Positions 39,296-47,858 of a DNA stretch of 64,000 nt are shown here, piece by piece (position 1 is the first letter of the stretch; every line of letters begins with the position of its first letter). The notes under the pieces are model-generated. The model worked only from the letters and a program-made list of their open reading frames with translations. It was not told the origin of the DNA and did no database searches. Position numbers and translations under genes: made by a program. The stretch is from a virus, in IMG/VR virus record IMGVR_UViG_3300021197_000868, positions 40,931 to 104,930 of that record; one strand, written 5' to 3'.

Positions 39296-39994
39296 TTACC
39301 GTTTCACCGTTCTTTGGATATGAACAGCCTCTTCACTGGTGAGAACATTGACTATCATCTGCCTTCGTTGTTCTCCTAATCCCTTGACTTGCTTCAATGA
39401 ATCAGGGAACATCATCTCCTCTATGTTACCACACTTCTCTAGTAGGCGGTCTACTAAGTCAGGGCCTATACCGGGTATAGCCAGTAGGACATCCTTACGA
39501 ACATCGTTAGTAGACACTCTCCTTACAGCCTTAGCACCGTGGCTACTGGCTGGCTTGTGTAACTTGTCATGTAGTTTAGTTACGAACAGCGCAGCCTCAC
39601 TGACGTTAGGAGTATAGAATACCTGACAGTCGAAGTCAGCCATGATGCGAGCGATAGTACCAGTAAGTTCACTCTGTACTCTAGTGTGAGTTAGACGCTT
39701 GCCGTTATTCTTAGCAACGGCTACGTGCTTCGCTACGCTCCCATGTACGAGCAGGAAGAATCTTTCATAGTTAGCATCCATGTTCTCTAACTGTCTCCAA
39801 AGATGACCGCTATGGCTTGATTGGAATAGGTCGCTAATACTCTTGGCTTCTACACATGCAGCCCCAAGTAAGTAGTCACCTACTACTAGAGCCTGTCTAG
39901 CAACAGAGAGTCCTGACTTCTGTGCCTTTCTTAGGATAGATTCGCATAAGGGTCCACGTTCGTTACTGTCTATTATTAGGTCAGGTTTCATCAT
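39296..39994 (-). CDS. XPF/ERCC4-family structure-specific nuclease
   Basis: A 232-residue nuclease with the ERCC4 pattern: DSNER near residue 9, GDYLLG (39-44) and VEAKSISDL (48-56), where the strict family has GDY and ERK. The C-terminus has tandem helix-hairpin-helix motifs (LAIPGIGPDLVDRLLEK, QVKGLGEQRRQMI; 170-215). Like archaeal Hef/XPF C-termini, it should cut branched or forked DNA during replication or repair. Coupled to the small zinc protein upstream. Confidence 0.88.
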   Translation of the reverse strand: MMKPDLIIDSNERGPLCESILRKAQKSGLSVARQALVVGDYLLGAACVEAKSISDLFQSSHSGHLWRQLENMDANYERFFLLVHGSVAKHVAVAKNNGKRLTHTRVQSELTGTIARIMADFDCQVFYTPNVSEAALFVTKLHDKLHKPASSHGAKAVRRVSTNDVRKDVLLAIPGIGPDLVDRLLEKCGNIEEMMFPDSLKQVKGLGEQRRQMIVNVLTSEEAVHIQRTVKR

Positions 39995-40233
39995 TTTTCC
40001 TCCTTTGGTTTGTGGGCGATACAGAACTTATGTCCTACCACCCTCCATCTAGCGCATCTATTACCCTTCATTCGATTTCCACGGCTTGATTTACTTATAC
40101 CTTCACACTGCCATTCAGGAGGAGGATGCGCTGTAGAGCACTTGTAGCATTTAGGAAGAAAGCCCTCAATTTTAAGATTACTCGGTCTAACAACTATCAG
40201 TGCCTCGCAGAAATGACATTTTAGTCTAGGCAC
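39991..40233 (-). CDS. Zinc-binding protein, 80 residues
   Basis: Two zinc-type cysteine groups: CHFC with CYKC (residues 6-32), then C at 43, GNRC near 59 and KFCIAH near 70. Start is GTG 40233, overlapping the primase stop (TAGTG), with GGAGATGG upstream. Its place between primase and ERCC4 nuclease suggests a replication or repair accessory, but no family is recognised. Confidence 0.6.
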   Translation of the reverse strand: MPRLKCHFCEALIVVRPSNLKIEGFLPKCYKCSTAHPPPEWQCEGISKSSRGNRMKGNRCARWRVVGHKFCIAHKPKEEK

Positions 40234-41342
40234 TATTCCATCTCCTGTATACTACCATCGTAATATCTACAGCGTCCAGTACATAGTCCATCGTACTCTA
40301 ACTTACCACATGAGGAGGCTGAGTACCCCTTGTTAGACCCACTACCTATTACTATGCTTTCAACATGTCCCTTCGTAATATCTGCATTGTAGTCAACCCA
40401 GTTCTGCTTTTCTATAATATCACATATGCGATTGACATGTTCAATCTTAGTTTCTGCATCTACCGCTTCAGGTGAAAAGAACCATCTGAAACGGGCTGCT
40501 AAGTATGCCGCTAAGTGGAAGCGTGCTTTGTGAATAGGATTACCATGACCTAACGCTGACTGCGCTAGGCATGGTAGGACAACTATGTCATCAAGAGTAA
40601 CATCAGGTAGGTAGTCTACCTTCTCCACTTTACGTTTGAATGAGTTTCTTCGCTTAGGGAGTTCTATAGACGCAGCCACTGAACCATGTTCTATGTAACC
40701 AGTTCTTGCTTCTTGTGATAATTCCATTAGTCCATCGTGTGTTAATTCTAAGACTTCTTTACTCATCAATGGTATGCTCCAGCATCCTCTTCTAGCATTG
40801 TAGGAATTAGGAATACGAATCATACCGCTAGTATCGAATGCTACAGCAGGGTCATTACAACCAAGGTCTAACTTCTTGTGCCATTGAGTCATCAAGTTAC
40901 GACCACCCTCTTTGATACGCCGAACTTCTTGAGGGGTAGAGGGCATGTATGATTCTGATAGAGGAATCCAAAAATGGAATCCACCACCACTAAACCAAAT
41001 GAAGTGTCTAATGTCTTCACTTAATAGATACCGATGTAGCCTTTTAACCTGCTCGTGCATATATGAGAACTCTACATCAGCACCACGTTGCTTGAAATCC
41101 TTACAGTCGAAGTCCATGATGAAGTGATGTATGACTGGTGTATCATAATCAACACGGTGATTTCTAGGGGGCTTAGTAGCACGATAACCATAGGCTGTGA
41201 AGTAAGCGTTACCACTCCCGTTCTTACCCTTCCAGTAACGCTCTAACTCAGTCCAACTTCTTACTATGAAGCGACCACCCTGTGCCCCATTGGAGCCTAT
41301 TTCTAACACTTCACGTGGGAAGTCTAGGCGCACGAATGACAT
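40233..41342 (-). CDS. Archaeo-eukaryotic primase with PriL-like Fe-S domain
   Basis: A 369-residue primase joining both subunit functions. Catalytic part: MDFDCKDF (Asp 77 and 79), SGGGFHFWIPL (118-128), D170 and RIPNSYN (176-182), the AEP metal, phosphate and nucleotide motifs. The C-terminal part resembles the PriL 4Fe-4S domain: PCLAQSALGHGN with C258, ARFHLAAYLA, then C345, C354 and C358 (SSCGKLEYDGLCTGRC). Cellular archaea split these into PriS and PriL. It should make primers for the PolB polymerase and may extend them. Confidence 0.88.
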   Translation of the reverse strand: MSFVRLDFPREVLEIGSNGAQGGRFIVRSWTELERYWKGKNGSGNAYFTAYGYRATKPPRNHRVDYDTPVIHHFIMDFDCKDFKQRGADVEFSYMHEQVKRLHRYLLSEDIRHFIWFSGGGFHFWIPLSESYMPSTPQEVRRIKEGGRNLMTQWHKKLDLGCNDPAVAFDTSGMIRIPNSYNARRGCWSIPLMSKEVLELTHDGLMELSQEARTGYIEHGSVAASIELPKRRNSFKRKVEKVDYLPDVTLDDIVVLPCLAQSALGHGNPIHKARFHLAAYLAARFRWFFSPEAVDAETKIEHVNRICDIIEKQNWVDYNADITKGHVESIVIGSGSNKGYSASSCGKLEYDGLCTGRCRYYDGSIQEME

Positions 41343-41346
41343 ACTA

Positions 41347-41631
41347 TCACGCTGGTAATTCTTTGAGCACTAGTTTCACTATTTCATCAACTGTGTTATC
41401 GACTAAGAGTGATGTATGGATGGTAACTTCTAAGTCCCAAACATTCTTTGATGGAACACTCTTTTCCAAATCAAACCACTCATCTAGTGTCATTTGTTTG
41501 GCCGATATAGCATGTACCACTATGTCATCTTCGGGTAACCCATATCTAAATCTCATAGTATCATCAGGTCTAGTCCACTTTACTGTCTGCTCTACTTCAT
41601 CTAACTTAATTCGTAAATCTTCTCTTTTCAT
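41347..41631 (-). CDS. Small protein of unknown function
   Basis: 94 residues from ATG 41631, chosen because GGAGTGAG lies 4 bases before it; an upstream in-frame ATG at 41673 would overlap the nuclease gene. The protein is alpha/beta, with a charged N-terminal helix and a C-terminal helix (TVDEIVKLVLKEL), and no cysteines. It lies between a RecB-like nuclease and the primase. No family is recognised. Confidence 0.4.
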   Translation of the reverse strand: MKREDLRIKLDEVEQTVKWTRPDDTMRFRYGLPEDDIVVHAISAKQMTLDEWFDLEKSVPSKNVWDLEVTIHTSLLVDNTVDEIVKLVLKELPA

Positions 41632-41636
41632 ATTAC

Positions 41637-42596
41637 TCACTCCATAACATAGTCGCCCATCCATGCGGGGCACTTCTCCATAAAATCACACCAACCGCAT
41701 AGCACGCCTTTTTTAGCGGGGAAGTCTCTTGTTAAATGAGCATCCACAATAGCCGTAAGACGTTTCTCAATGGTCTTAGGTGCATAGCGACCACCGGGGC
41801 CGTTGACTGGTTCGTAATCCCATACAGGTCCATCTCCTCCATTGATACCACCACCGGGGAATTGCCATCCCCATCCTACCACTGGTAGGTATTCCATATG
41901 AGGGCTATGCTCTAGCATCATACGATAGAATTGCATTTCTGCTCGCATCTGTGATGGTTTGTATTTAGTCCACTTACCAGTCTTTAATTCCATTAGGATG
42001 ATGCCTTGTTTATCATCATCCAAGAACATACGGTCAATGAATCCCTTCATGTGTATAGGAACTTCTGTACCATCGGTAGCAGTAACTATACGAGTGGCGT
42101 GAATCTCAGCCTCATTACCTACTGGGAACCAGTCTTTAATCTCATCACGCTCGCAGTTACACAACCTTTCAAACTGCCATTTCACGTAGAGTCTAAGTTG
42201 CTCAGGCTCACCGTAAATGTAAGGTTCAGGAGGGCGTGGTAATGTATCAACACATAGACTGTGTGCTTTATCTTTCTGCCCTGCTTCTATCAAGTCATAG
42301 ACATCATTAACCACATCAGCCATAGCCTTCCACCAATACTCAACAGCGTCGTGAACATTAGACCCTCGGATATGATAGTCTTGCTCCTCACCACGTAAAC
42401 CAAGAATGCTTGAAAAGTAATACTGTTGAGGGCAGGTGTTGAACGTACCTGATGATGACTTGGTAACTCTTAGAATCTTATCCATCATATCAGGGTCCCA
42501 AGCATAGGTGCTCTTGTCATAAGATTTGAGTAGAACTTTGTGCTCGTAAGCATCACGCTCATTGTTACCACCTTCAGGGTTAGGATTGTACCTCAT
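41637..42596 (-). CDS. RecB/Cas4-like PD-(D/E)XK nuclease with Fe-S cysteines
   Basis: A 319-residue exonuclease-type protein. C55 (NTCPQQYYF) and three C-terminal cysteines C300, C303 and C309 (CGWCDFMEKC) form the Cas4/AddB-type 4Fe-4S pattern. The core has RGSNVHDAVE (77-86), GFIDRM (D188), MELKTGK (E203, K205) and QMRAEMQFY. It should resect DNA ends with the Sak4-like ATPase. No cas1/cas2 or repeats are nearby, so a CRISPR adaptation role is unlikely. Confidence 0.88.
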   Translation of the reverse strand: MRYNPNPEGGNNERDAYEHKVLLKSYDKSTYAWDPDMMDKILRVTKSSSGTFNTCPQQYYFSSILGLRGEEQDYHIRGSNVHDAVEYWWKAMADVVNDVYDLIEAGQKDKAHSLCVDTLPRPPEPYIYGEPEQLRLYVKWQFERLCNCERDEIKDWFPVGNEAEIHATRIVTATDGTEVPIHMKGFIDRMFLDDDKQGIILMELKTGKWTKYKPSQMRAEMQFYRMMLEHSPHMEYLPVVGWGWQFPGGGINGGDGPVWDYEPVNGPGGRYAPKTIEKRLTAIVDAHLTRDFPAKKGVLCGWCDFMEKCPAWMGDYVME

Positions 42597-42829
42597 TCTT
42601 CCTCATCTCCTAATTTCTCTAGTCTACTTCTGCGAGGGAATACCGCTTTAGGAGTAGGTGAATCTATACTGTAGAACACGTCCCATCCCCTAGTAACATT
42701 CCTAAGTAAGTCACCACTTACTACACCCGCTACTCCATGAACGTCTATCGCTTGATACCATATCATACTAGTTGGTATCTTTTCTATGTCTATGTGCTTG
42801 TGTGGGCCTATGTGTAATCTGTATTTCAT
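42593..42829 (-). CDS. Small protein of unknown function
   Basis: A 78-residue protein with an alpha/beta N-terminus (MKYRLHIGPHKHIDIEKI), a Gly/Val-rich middle and a basic then acidic tail. It overlaps the nuclease start by 4 bases and the tiny gene before it by one base (TAATG). No family or catalytic motif is recognised. Confidence 0.35.
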   Translation of the reverse strand: MKYRLHIGPHKHIDIEKIPTSMIWYQAIDVHGVAGVVSGDLLRNVTRGWDVFYSIDSPTPKAVFPRRSRLEKLGDEEE

Positions 42830-42882
42830 TATTCATCACTCCATATATCGTAATACATAACTAAATCATCTCCATCTCTCAT
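42829..42882 (-). CDS. 17-residue peptide gene
   Basis: ATG 42882 overlaps the previous stop (ATGA) and TAA 42829-42831 overlaps the next start (TAATG). An 18-codon frame fits exactly between its neighbours with both coupling overlaps, which is unlikely if the frame is not translated. The peptide (MRDGDDLVMYYDIWSDE) is acidic and aromatic. It may be a real microprotein or only a relay that carries ribosomes to the next gene. Confidence 0.45.
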   Translation of the reverse strand: MRDGDDLVMYYDIWSDE

Positions 42883-43142
42883 GCTTGACCACCGCCGTGT
42901 CTTGCGCAGTAATAGGGCTTAACATTATTAGCCTCAAGTCTGCAATCAGACCCATCCTTGTTTCCATGTCTACAAGGGACTCTTGAGAACTTTTTCTTTA
43001 CTGATGAGGGAGTGTGTTTTTTACATACGAGTAGGTTCCCTCTATCTGTATCTATACTTCTATATTCTCCGTGTTCTAGTTCACCGTAGAAGAAAATAGT
43101 TTCACTACAGTAAGCACAATCTAAAAAGAAATCTCTACTCAT
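42879..43142 (-). CDS. Zinc-finger protein, 87 residues
   Basis: Start at ATG 43142, overlapping the preceding stop, with GGAGATG upstream; longer starts reach into the neighbour. It has CAYC near residue 9 with CKKH near 40, then CRHGNKDGSDC near 57 and CARH near 80, so two zinc sites. It may bind nucleic acid; no family is recognised. Confidence 0.6.
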   Translation of the reverse strand: MSRDFFLDCAYCSETIFFYGELEHGEYRSIDTDRGNLLVCKKHTPSSVKKKFSRVPCRHGNKDGSDCRLEANNVKPYYCARHGGGQA

Positions 43143-43321
43143 TCTACCATCTCCAGTAATTTCTCGGTGTATACCGCCGCATCCATCAACTCTTCTTGTA
43201 GATGTACAAGCCATTCACGCATGGATAGAATCTCTTCCTCCATAGTCACGCCATACTTTTTCTTTCCTACATCAGACCTAGCCTTAATTTTCTTGCATAC
43301 ATTATCTTCTATTTTACTCAT
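43139..43321 (-). CDS. Small all-alpha protein, MazG-like / NTP pyrophosphohydrolase-like
   Basis: A 60-residue helical protein with DVGKKKYGVTMEEE, then WLVHLQEELMDAAVYTEKL. The pattern of a KYG motif followed by W..H..EELMDA..Y is common in small virus proteins related to MazG/dUTPase-type all-alpha NTP pyrophosphohydrolases, whose EE and D side chains bind Mg. The domain is minimal, so it may dimerise. A role in nucleotide pool control next to the polymerase is plausible. Confidence 0.5.
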   Translation of the reverse strand: MSKIEDNVCKKIKARSDVGKKKYGVTMEEEILSMREWLVHLQEELMDAAVYTEKLLEMVE

Positions 43322-43325
43322 GTTA

Positions 43326-45701
43326 TCACCAATATGTTTTAGGGACTATATCCCCCGCTGCCGCTTCTATAGACCACCCTACACTTTCGTATAAGCGCAT
43401 TAGTTTACGCTTCACGAAGGTATCTAGTATCTTATCCCAGTCGACTATGAAATTATCTAATTCTTCTATGTCTCTAAACGCTACATATTTTACAGGGAGA
43501 CTCTCACCATTTAGTTTGTAATAGTCAGGAGTGCCTTCTTTGACTCCCTTGACGTAAGTCCATGTCACGCTGTCTCCTTCTCTCCACTTCTCACCATCGC
43601 AGTGTTGATTGTAATACAAAGCAGCCCTTGCGCCATTGGTAGGCTTAGAATACTTATCAGGTGCTTTTGTTAATCTGTTAGAGGACACTACATGACTCAT
43701 AGGTATATCACCACTCTTAACAGAGAGCGATATGGTTCTCAGGGTTTCAGTAACCTCTTCCTCTTCTGCGCCATGTCCTATTAGTTTCATGGCTGTCTCT
43801 TGAATCTGTTTAGTAATAGGCGCTGAACTAGATGCTTTCATCTCATAACCTGAAACTTTCAATTGCCCCGCTTCACTAGGAGGCCAAGTCTTGTAACCAA
43901 AGTATCTATTCTTGACAGACGCAGTAGTCCAGTAATCGAAATATGTTTCTAACTCTACATCCATATGCGAAAGGTCTAGTTTAGTTCGGGCTGTCTCGGT
44001 AAGATGTTCAGCGAGAGCCTTAGCCTCATCGAATGGAACTTGAATGAATGCTGAATCTGTGTGACCGAATAGTGACTTGTAACCCATCTCTTCGCTTTCA
44101 GACAATAGATGCCTGATAGACTCACGAGCCCTGAAAGTGATAGCAGATGCTATGTCATTATCAATCCACATACCCTGTATCTCTTTCATACCAGTCATAC
44201 CGTAAAGAGCGTTCACAGCAACCTTCGCTGCCATTTGAAGCATGTTGTAACCAAGGCGCTCCTCCTCTGTCTTAGACTCACGCATGAGGCGTTTGTACTC
44301 CTTACGTAACTCTAGCATTTCTTCTACGATAGACGGTAGTAAACCCTTCTTTGTTTGGTCCCAGTGTGTACCGTTACCTAGGCTCTTAATACCCGGCCCC
44401 GGCCCATCACGCTTAGATTCGTAAGAGAGATTGTCGGAGAGAATGATGTTAGGATATAGCGAGGCGTAGTCTACTAGAGCCACGCCTCTATGACGACCCA
44501 TAATTGGGTCAGGAATGTAAGCAGCCTCTAAGTCTTCTCTCGAAGTTTTACGAGAACTAGGGGCCTTCTCTTCTGTGCGCCTACCTACTAGACCACGGAA
44601 GTAACGTGTAACCTTGTGAGTGCTCCCCCACGATACACCTGCTAATTGCTGCATAGCCACGAAGAAATCAATAGCATTTAGTCGCTCACTGATGCTGCTT
44701 AATAAGGTGGTGTCCCGTAGACAGTAATCCACGAAATCATCATAGTATTCTTCCCACCCATTGAAGACAGTCATACCTTCTACTTCATCAGTTAGTTTGG
44801 AACCTAGTTCCAGTAAACCGGCAATCGTGTTTAGTTTACGATTAGGTAGTTGTCCACGGCCTGACTTCTGCCATAGAGTTTCAAAGCCACTACCGCTTTC
44901 CCATCTAGCGGCTGAGTCCCAACATATCCTACCTCTAATCGGTTGTTGAGTTTCTTTGTAACCGTTCTCTTTGAAGGGTTTTATCGCTGTATTGATTGGT
45001 GATAGCCTGTTAGGGTCTTTGAGTCTCTTCATTAAGTGTGGTAAATCAGCCCACATGAGAGCGTGCGCTACTAGAATATCAGGGTCACATGCTTCCATGT
45101 GCTGAAGGAATCCTTCGTGCATAGCCGCTTCGCTACCATACTCATGTAGCATGTAGCCTCCCTCTCGCTCAATGAAGTTAACACTCATCGTCTTCACTTC
45201 AGGCTTCCAAGCGAATACCATAGGTACATCAGCATGTGAATCTACTACCGCCATAACAGTAGTGAATGGATTATTCTTATCGGTATTCCATTCAAGGTCA
45301 AAGTACCATACTCTAGGGTGAAACACTGGTAACTTATCGGGGTACTTATCTAATAGGATTTGGTCAAGGTAATGTAAGTCTGCTTCATAAGTAGGGAGGA
45401 TTGCTTTAACTTCCCATAACTCATTAGGTTTGTCTACCTCTAACTTGATTAGTGCTATTCCATCACGGCCTCTAGCCTTACACTTAGGATGGAGTGTGGC
45501 TGCCGGATGACGGTTACTCAACCTATCGAGTTTCCACTGAGGGAGATTAGAAGGAATCCAGCAGAAGGGGCGAACATAACCCTCATCGTCAGGGTGTATG
45601 GTAGTGACATCTAACTTACCATCCTTATCTCTAGTTCTAAGGTATAGTGAGGGCGCTCCAAAAGAGTCTGACCATTCAGGGTAATACCAGTCTACTATCA
45701 T
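43326..45701 (-). CDS. polB: Family B DNA polymerase
   Basis: A 791-residue replicative polymerase. Exonuclease motifs: FDLEW (134-138), WADLPHL with D219, and DYCLRD (Y326, D330). Polymerase motifs: A as DYASLYPNII (411-420), B as KVAVNALYG (493-501), C as FGHTDSAF (545-552), and a later KVSGYEMKAS. Motif C has His in place of the first Asp of the usual DTD; the essential second Asp is kept. ATG 45701 is preferred; GTG 45713 overlaps the clamp gene. It should work with the clamp, loader and primase encoded nearby. Confidence 0.95.
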   Translation of the reverse strand: MIVDWYYPEWSDSFGAPSLYLRTRDKDGKLDVTTIHPDDEGYVRPFCWIPSNLPQWKLDRLSNRHPAATLHPKCKARGRDGIALIKLEVDKPNELWEVKAILPTYEADLHYLDQILLDKYPDKLPVFHPRVWYFDLEWNTDKNNPFTTVMAVVDSHADVPMVFAWKPEVKTMSVNFIEREGGYMLHEYGSEAAMHEGFLQHMEACDPDILVAHALMWADLPHLMKRLKDPNRLSPINTAIKPFKENGYKETQQPIRGRICWDSAARWESGSGFETLWQKSGRGQLPNRKLNTIAGLLELGSKLTDEVEGMTVFNGWEEYYDDFVDYCLRDTTLLSSISERLNAIDFFVAMQQLAGVSWGSTHKVTRYFRGLVGRRTEEKAPSSRKTSREDLEAAYIPDPIMGRHRGVALVDYASLYPNIILSDNLSYESKRDGPGPGIKSLGNGTHWDQTKKGLLPSIVEEMLELRKEYKRLMRESKTEEERLGYNMLQMAAKVAVNALYGMTGMKEIQGMWIDNDIASAITFRARESIRHLLSESEEMGYKSLFGHTDSAFIQVPFDEAKALAEHLTETARTKLDLSHMDVELETYFDYWTTASVKNRYFGYKTWPPSEAGQLKVSGYEMKASSSAPITKQIQETAMKLIGHGAEEEEVTETLRTISLSVKSGDIPMSHVVSSNRLTKAPDKYSKPTNGARAALYYNQHCDGEKWREGDSVTWTYVKGVKEGTPDYYKLNGESLPVKYVAFRDIEELDNFIVDWDKILDTFVKRKLMRLYESVGWSIEAAAGDIVPKTYW

Positions 45702-45705
45702 ACGC

Positions 45706-46461
45706 TCACGCACGCTGGTCTACTACTACAAGCAGGTCTTCACCTTGCTCGACTACAAAGACTGTGTTACTACCCATGTGAACTTCAGCAGGGCCTTCCT
45801 TCAACAAACCTATACTCTCCATCAACCAAGCACCGTAAGTAGATTCTATAGGTGCATTAGGCCCAACAGGGTCAGTTAGGGTCACCGTATTGAATAGCCT
45901 AGCCTCATGTTTCTTACCTGCTGTAATACAAAGTTCAGACTCACCAGCATTCACTATCACTCTAAAGACAGGGCTGGCATTTAGAATACCCCTCATCTTT
46001 GAAACTGTTAGTAAGTCGGTGACGTTTACAGTACCACCTGCTTCTAAATCAAATGTATGCCACTTAGTCCACTGAGAATCTATTGATGTTTCTATTATCT
46101 TCTCAATCAAAGGAACTTTACTGTAACTAACTACTGCTGTGCTAGTAGGGAATTGAACCTTAGTAGTACCTGCATTGATGTAAAGGGTCTTACCAGTACC
46201 TAACTGCTTGATGGTGACATTGTCACCCTTAGCAGACTTGAGGAACTTGCATATCTTTTCTAATTCAGTGAAGTCTATAGTACCCGACTTCTTGACTTCA
46301 CCTTCTACCTGCTCTACTTTGTGAAAGTAGTGAGACATGAAAGCAACAGTAGAGGACATCTTACCATCGAGAGCAAAGGTAACCTTCAGGTCACCTACAT
46401 TCTTACCGAATGAAGATAGGAAAGATAACGCTTGCTTGCGTTTCATTACAACTTCGGACAT
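45706..46461 (-). CDS. PCNA-like sliding clamp
   Basis: A 251-residue protein of the length of archaeal PCNA (about 245-250). It shows the pattern of a two-domain clamp: an N-terminal half ending in a strand, a loop, then a second half with the C-terminal strand VHMGSNTVFVVEQGEDLLVV. Strict PCNA motifs are weak, so it is divergent. It sits directly before the polymerase gene and shares the half with an RFC-like loader, which supports the call. ATG 46461 overlaps the preceding stop (TGATG). It would tether the polymerase to DNA. Confidence 0.7.
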   Translation of the reverse strand: MSEVVMKRKQALSFLSSFGKNVGDLKVTFALDGKMSSTVAFMSHYFHKVEQVEGEVKKSGTIDFTELEKICKFLKSAKGDNVTIKQLGTGKTLYINAGTTKVQFPTSTAVVSYSKVPLIEKIIETSIDSQWTKWHTFDLEAGGTVNVTDLLTVSKMRGILNASPVFRVIVNAGESELCITAGKKHEARLFNTVTLTDPVGPNAPIESTYGAWLMESIGLLKEGPAEVHMGSNTVFVVEQGEDLLVVVDQRA

Positions 46462-46694
46462 CAAATCATACCCCTGTATTTTCTAGGCTTAGAGCCCATA
46501 CCTATCTTCTCTGTAACTTCATGTATGTCCTCATCAAAGTCGATTGGTAACTTACTTTGTGAAGGCGTAGTGATGTCACCAAACTCACCAAGAGTAGACT
46601 GACGTAGCACATGCTTACCACAATGAGGGCATAATCTGTTCGACTGAACAGGAGGCTTATGCTCCATAACTTTCTTCCAAAACTTCCATTTCAT
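46461..46694 (-). CDS. Small zinc-binding protein
   Basis: A 77-residue protein with one CPHCGKH pair near residue 22, basic N- and C-terminal ends and an acidic middle. ATG 46694 is chosen because AGGTGA lies 5 bases upstream. It is the first gene after the structured intergenic region and is coupled to the clamp gene. With a single CxxC pair it may bind zinc as a dimer. Function unknown. Confidence 0.45.
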   Translation of the reverse strand: MKWKFWKKVMEHKPPVQSNRLCPHCGKHVLRQSTLGEFGDITTPSQSKLPIDFDEDIHEVTEKIGMGSKPRKYRGMI

Positions 46695-46703
46695 AATAAT
46701 CAC

Positions 46704-46845
46704 CTAACACAAGGAGGGAGAACGGTTAGAGGCAACAAAAAACCCCTTTACACGGAAAACTACAGTAGTTGGACGGGGGTCTATCTACTGAGGAAACACA
46801 CCAAGCATAACCGTTTTTATTTGTGCAAACTCCCATGTGAATAAA
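46704..46845. other. Structured intergenic region with nested inverted repeats
   Basis: No gene seen. AACGGTTA (46721-46728) and TAACCGTT (46808-46815) are perfect inverses. Inside lie CCCC (46743-46746) against GGGG (46775-46779) and AACTAC-A-GTAGTT (46758-46770). On the - strand the CCCC/GGGG hairpin is followed by six T (46742-46737), like a terminator for the Sak4-like gene. The region sits upstream of the clamp-polymerase operon. Terminator plus promoter, a replication origin, or a small RNA are all possible. Confidence 0.45.
46737..46779 (-). terminator. Candidate terminator after the Sak4-like gene
   Basis: Minus strand: a run of C, a 6-base inverted repeat with a one-base loop, GGGG, then TTTTTT. 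It lies 67 bases downstream of the stop of the ATPase gene. Archaeal termination depends mainly on T-runs, so the T6 may suffice. Its use is not proven by sequence alone. Confidence 0.4.
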
Positions 46846-47847
46846 TCAGAGTGTGCCATCATATAGTTCGGGTAATCCAAACCATTGTGGCTCCTGTCCT
46901 GCCTCCGTAATTAGAGTAGTTCTTTTCTGACCTTGTAGTCTAGCATTGGTCTTACTCTTTTCAAATGTAACTTGGTACTCACTTCTTATCACTTCACCAG
47001 TGTCGTCATCTAAAGTGTCCTTACGGTCACAGATTAGTATCTGATAGACAAAGTTGTTACTAGCCTTTTCCCAGTCAGGTCGCCACGTAGGGTTAGAGTC
47101 CTCAGACTTACCCCACGAATAGTTAGTCAACCTCAGGTGAGTCTCCCAAAAGACACGTACACCTGATTTGACTAGTCCTCTACATAGACCAGTCAACTGA
47201 TGGAAACGAGTCTTACGAATAGCCCAGTCCCATTGATGACCTACCTTCTTGTTCCAGTCAGCAGCCTCGATGCCATCCTTAGCGATGTTCAAGTCCACGA
47301 TACGCATACAGTTTACACATACGCTGTCCCATAAGTCTACGCCTGTCACTAAGAATCCCCATAGTCTAGTACCCTCATACTCAGGGTCACGTTGTTTATG
47401 AGCGATGTCATTAGCGAACTGTGTAATCGACATTACTCTGTCATGAGTAGCCGGGTAGTCGTATGCTGTACGGTCACCTTTGGACATAACCCAAGGTTCC
47501 CAACATTTGATACCATCTTCTTCACGGTGGAATGCTGACTTGTTAGCAGCGCCTCCACCTTCAAAATCCATAATCCATAGTTCCATCTCTAAGTCCTTCT
47601 CAGTACGTTCAGGCATAGCCTTCCACTTCCTGTAAGCGTCAGTAACAATAGCAGTCTTGCTAGTGTTATCGTGACCAGCGATACCCATGAATAGGTGAGT
47701 CTGTGGTGCATTGTCCATCATCTGTAGTTCCTTCTGTAGCATAGCGAAAGGGTCACTAGAAGTGCTCTTGTTAGCAGGAGTTTCTGCAACAACAACCTCT
47801 TCTTCTTCTTTCTCCTCAGCCTCTTTTGTCTTACCAAATCCTGCCAT
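46846..47847 (-). CDS. Sak4/RecA-like ATPase with variant P-loop
   Basis: A 333-residue RecA-fold ATPase. Walker A reads GHDNTSKT (58-65), with Ser where the usual Gly stands; Walker B is LWIMDFEGG (90-98). The first 45 residues are an acidic, probably disordered tail. Length and order resemble Sak4-type single-strand annealing or recombination proteins common in viruses ('AAA_24'). It is next to an RPA-like candidate and shares the operon with the clamp loader, supporting a recombination or replication role. Confidence 0.7.
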   Translation of the reverse strand: MAGFGKTKEAEEKEEEEVVVAETPANKSTSSDPFAMLQKELQMMDNAPQTHLFMGIAGHDNTSKTAIVTDAYRKWKAMPERTEKDLEMELWIMDFEGGGAANKSAFHREEDGIKCWEPWVMSKGDRTAYDYPATHDRVMSITQFANDIAHKQRDPEYEGTRLWGFLVTGVDLWDSVCVNCMRIVDLNIAKDGIEAADWNKKVGHQWDWAIRKTRFHQLTGLCRGLVKSGVRVFWETHLRLTNYSWGKSEDSNPTWRPDWEKASNNFVYQILICDRKDTLDDDTGEVIRSEYQVTFEKSKTNARLQGQKRTTLITEAGQEPQWFGLPELYDGTL

Positions 47848-47858
47848 TCATAACCACC

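Noticed and set aside
41637-42596. A CRISPR Cas4 role for the RecB-like nuclease
   Set aside because: No cas1, cas2 or repeat array is seen in the window, and the gene sits among replication genes; a DNA end-processing role is simpler.
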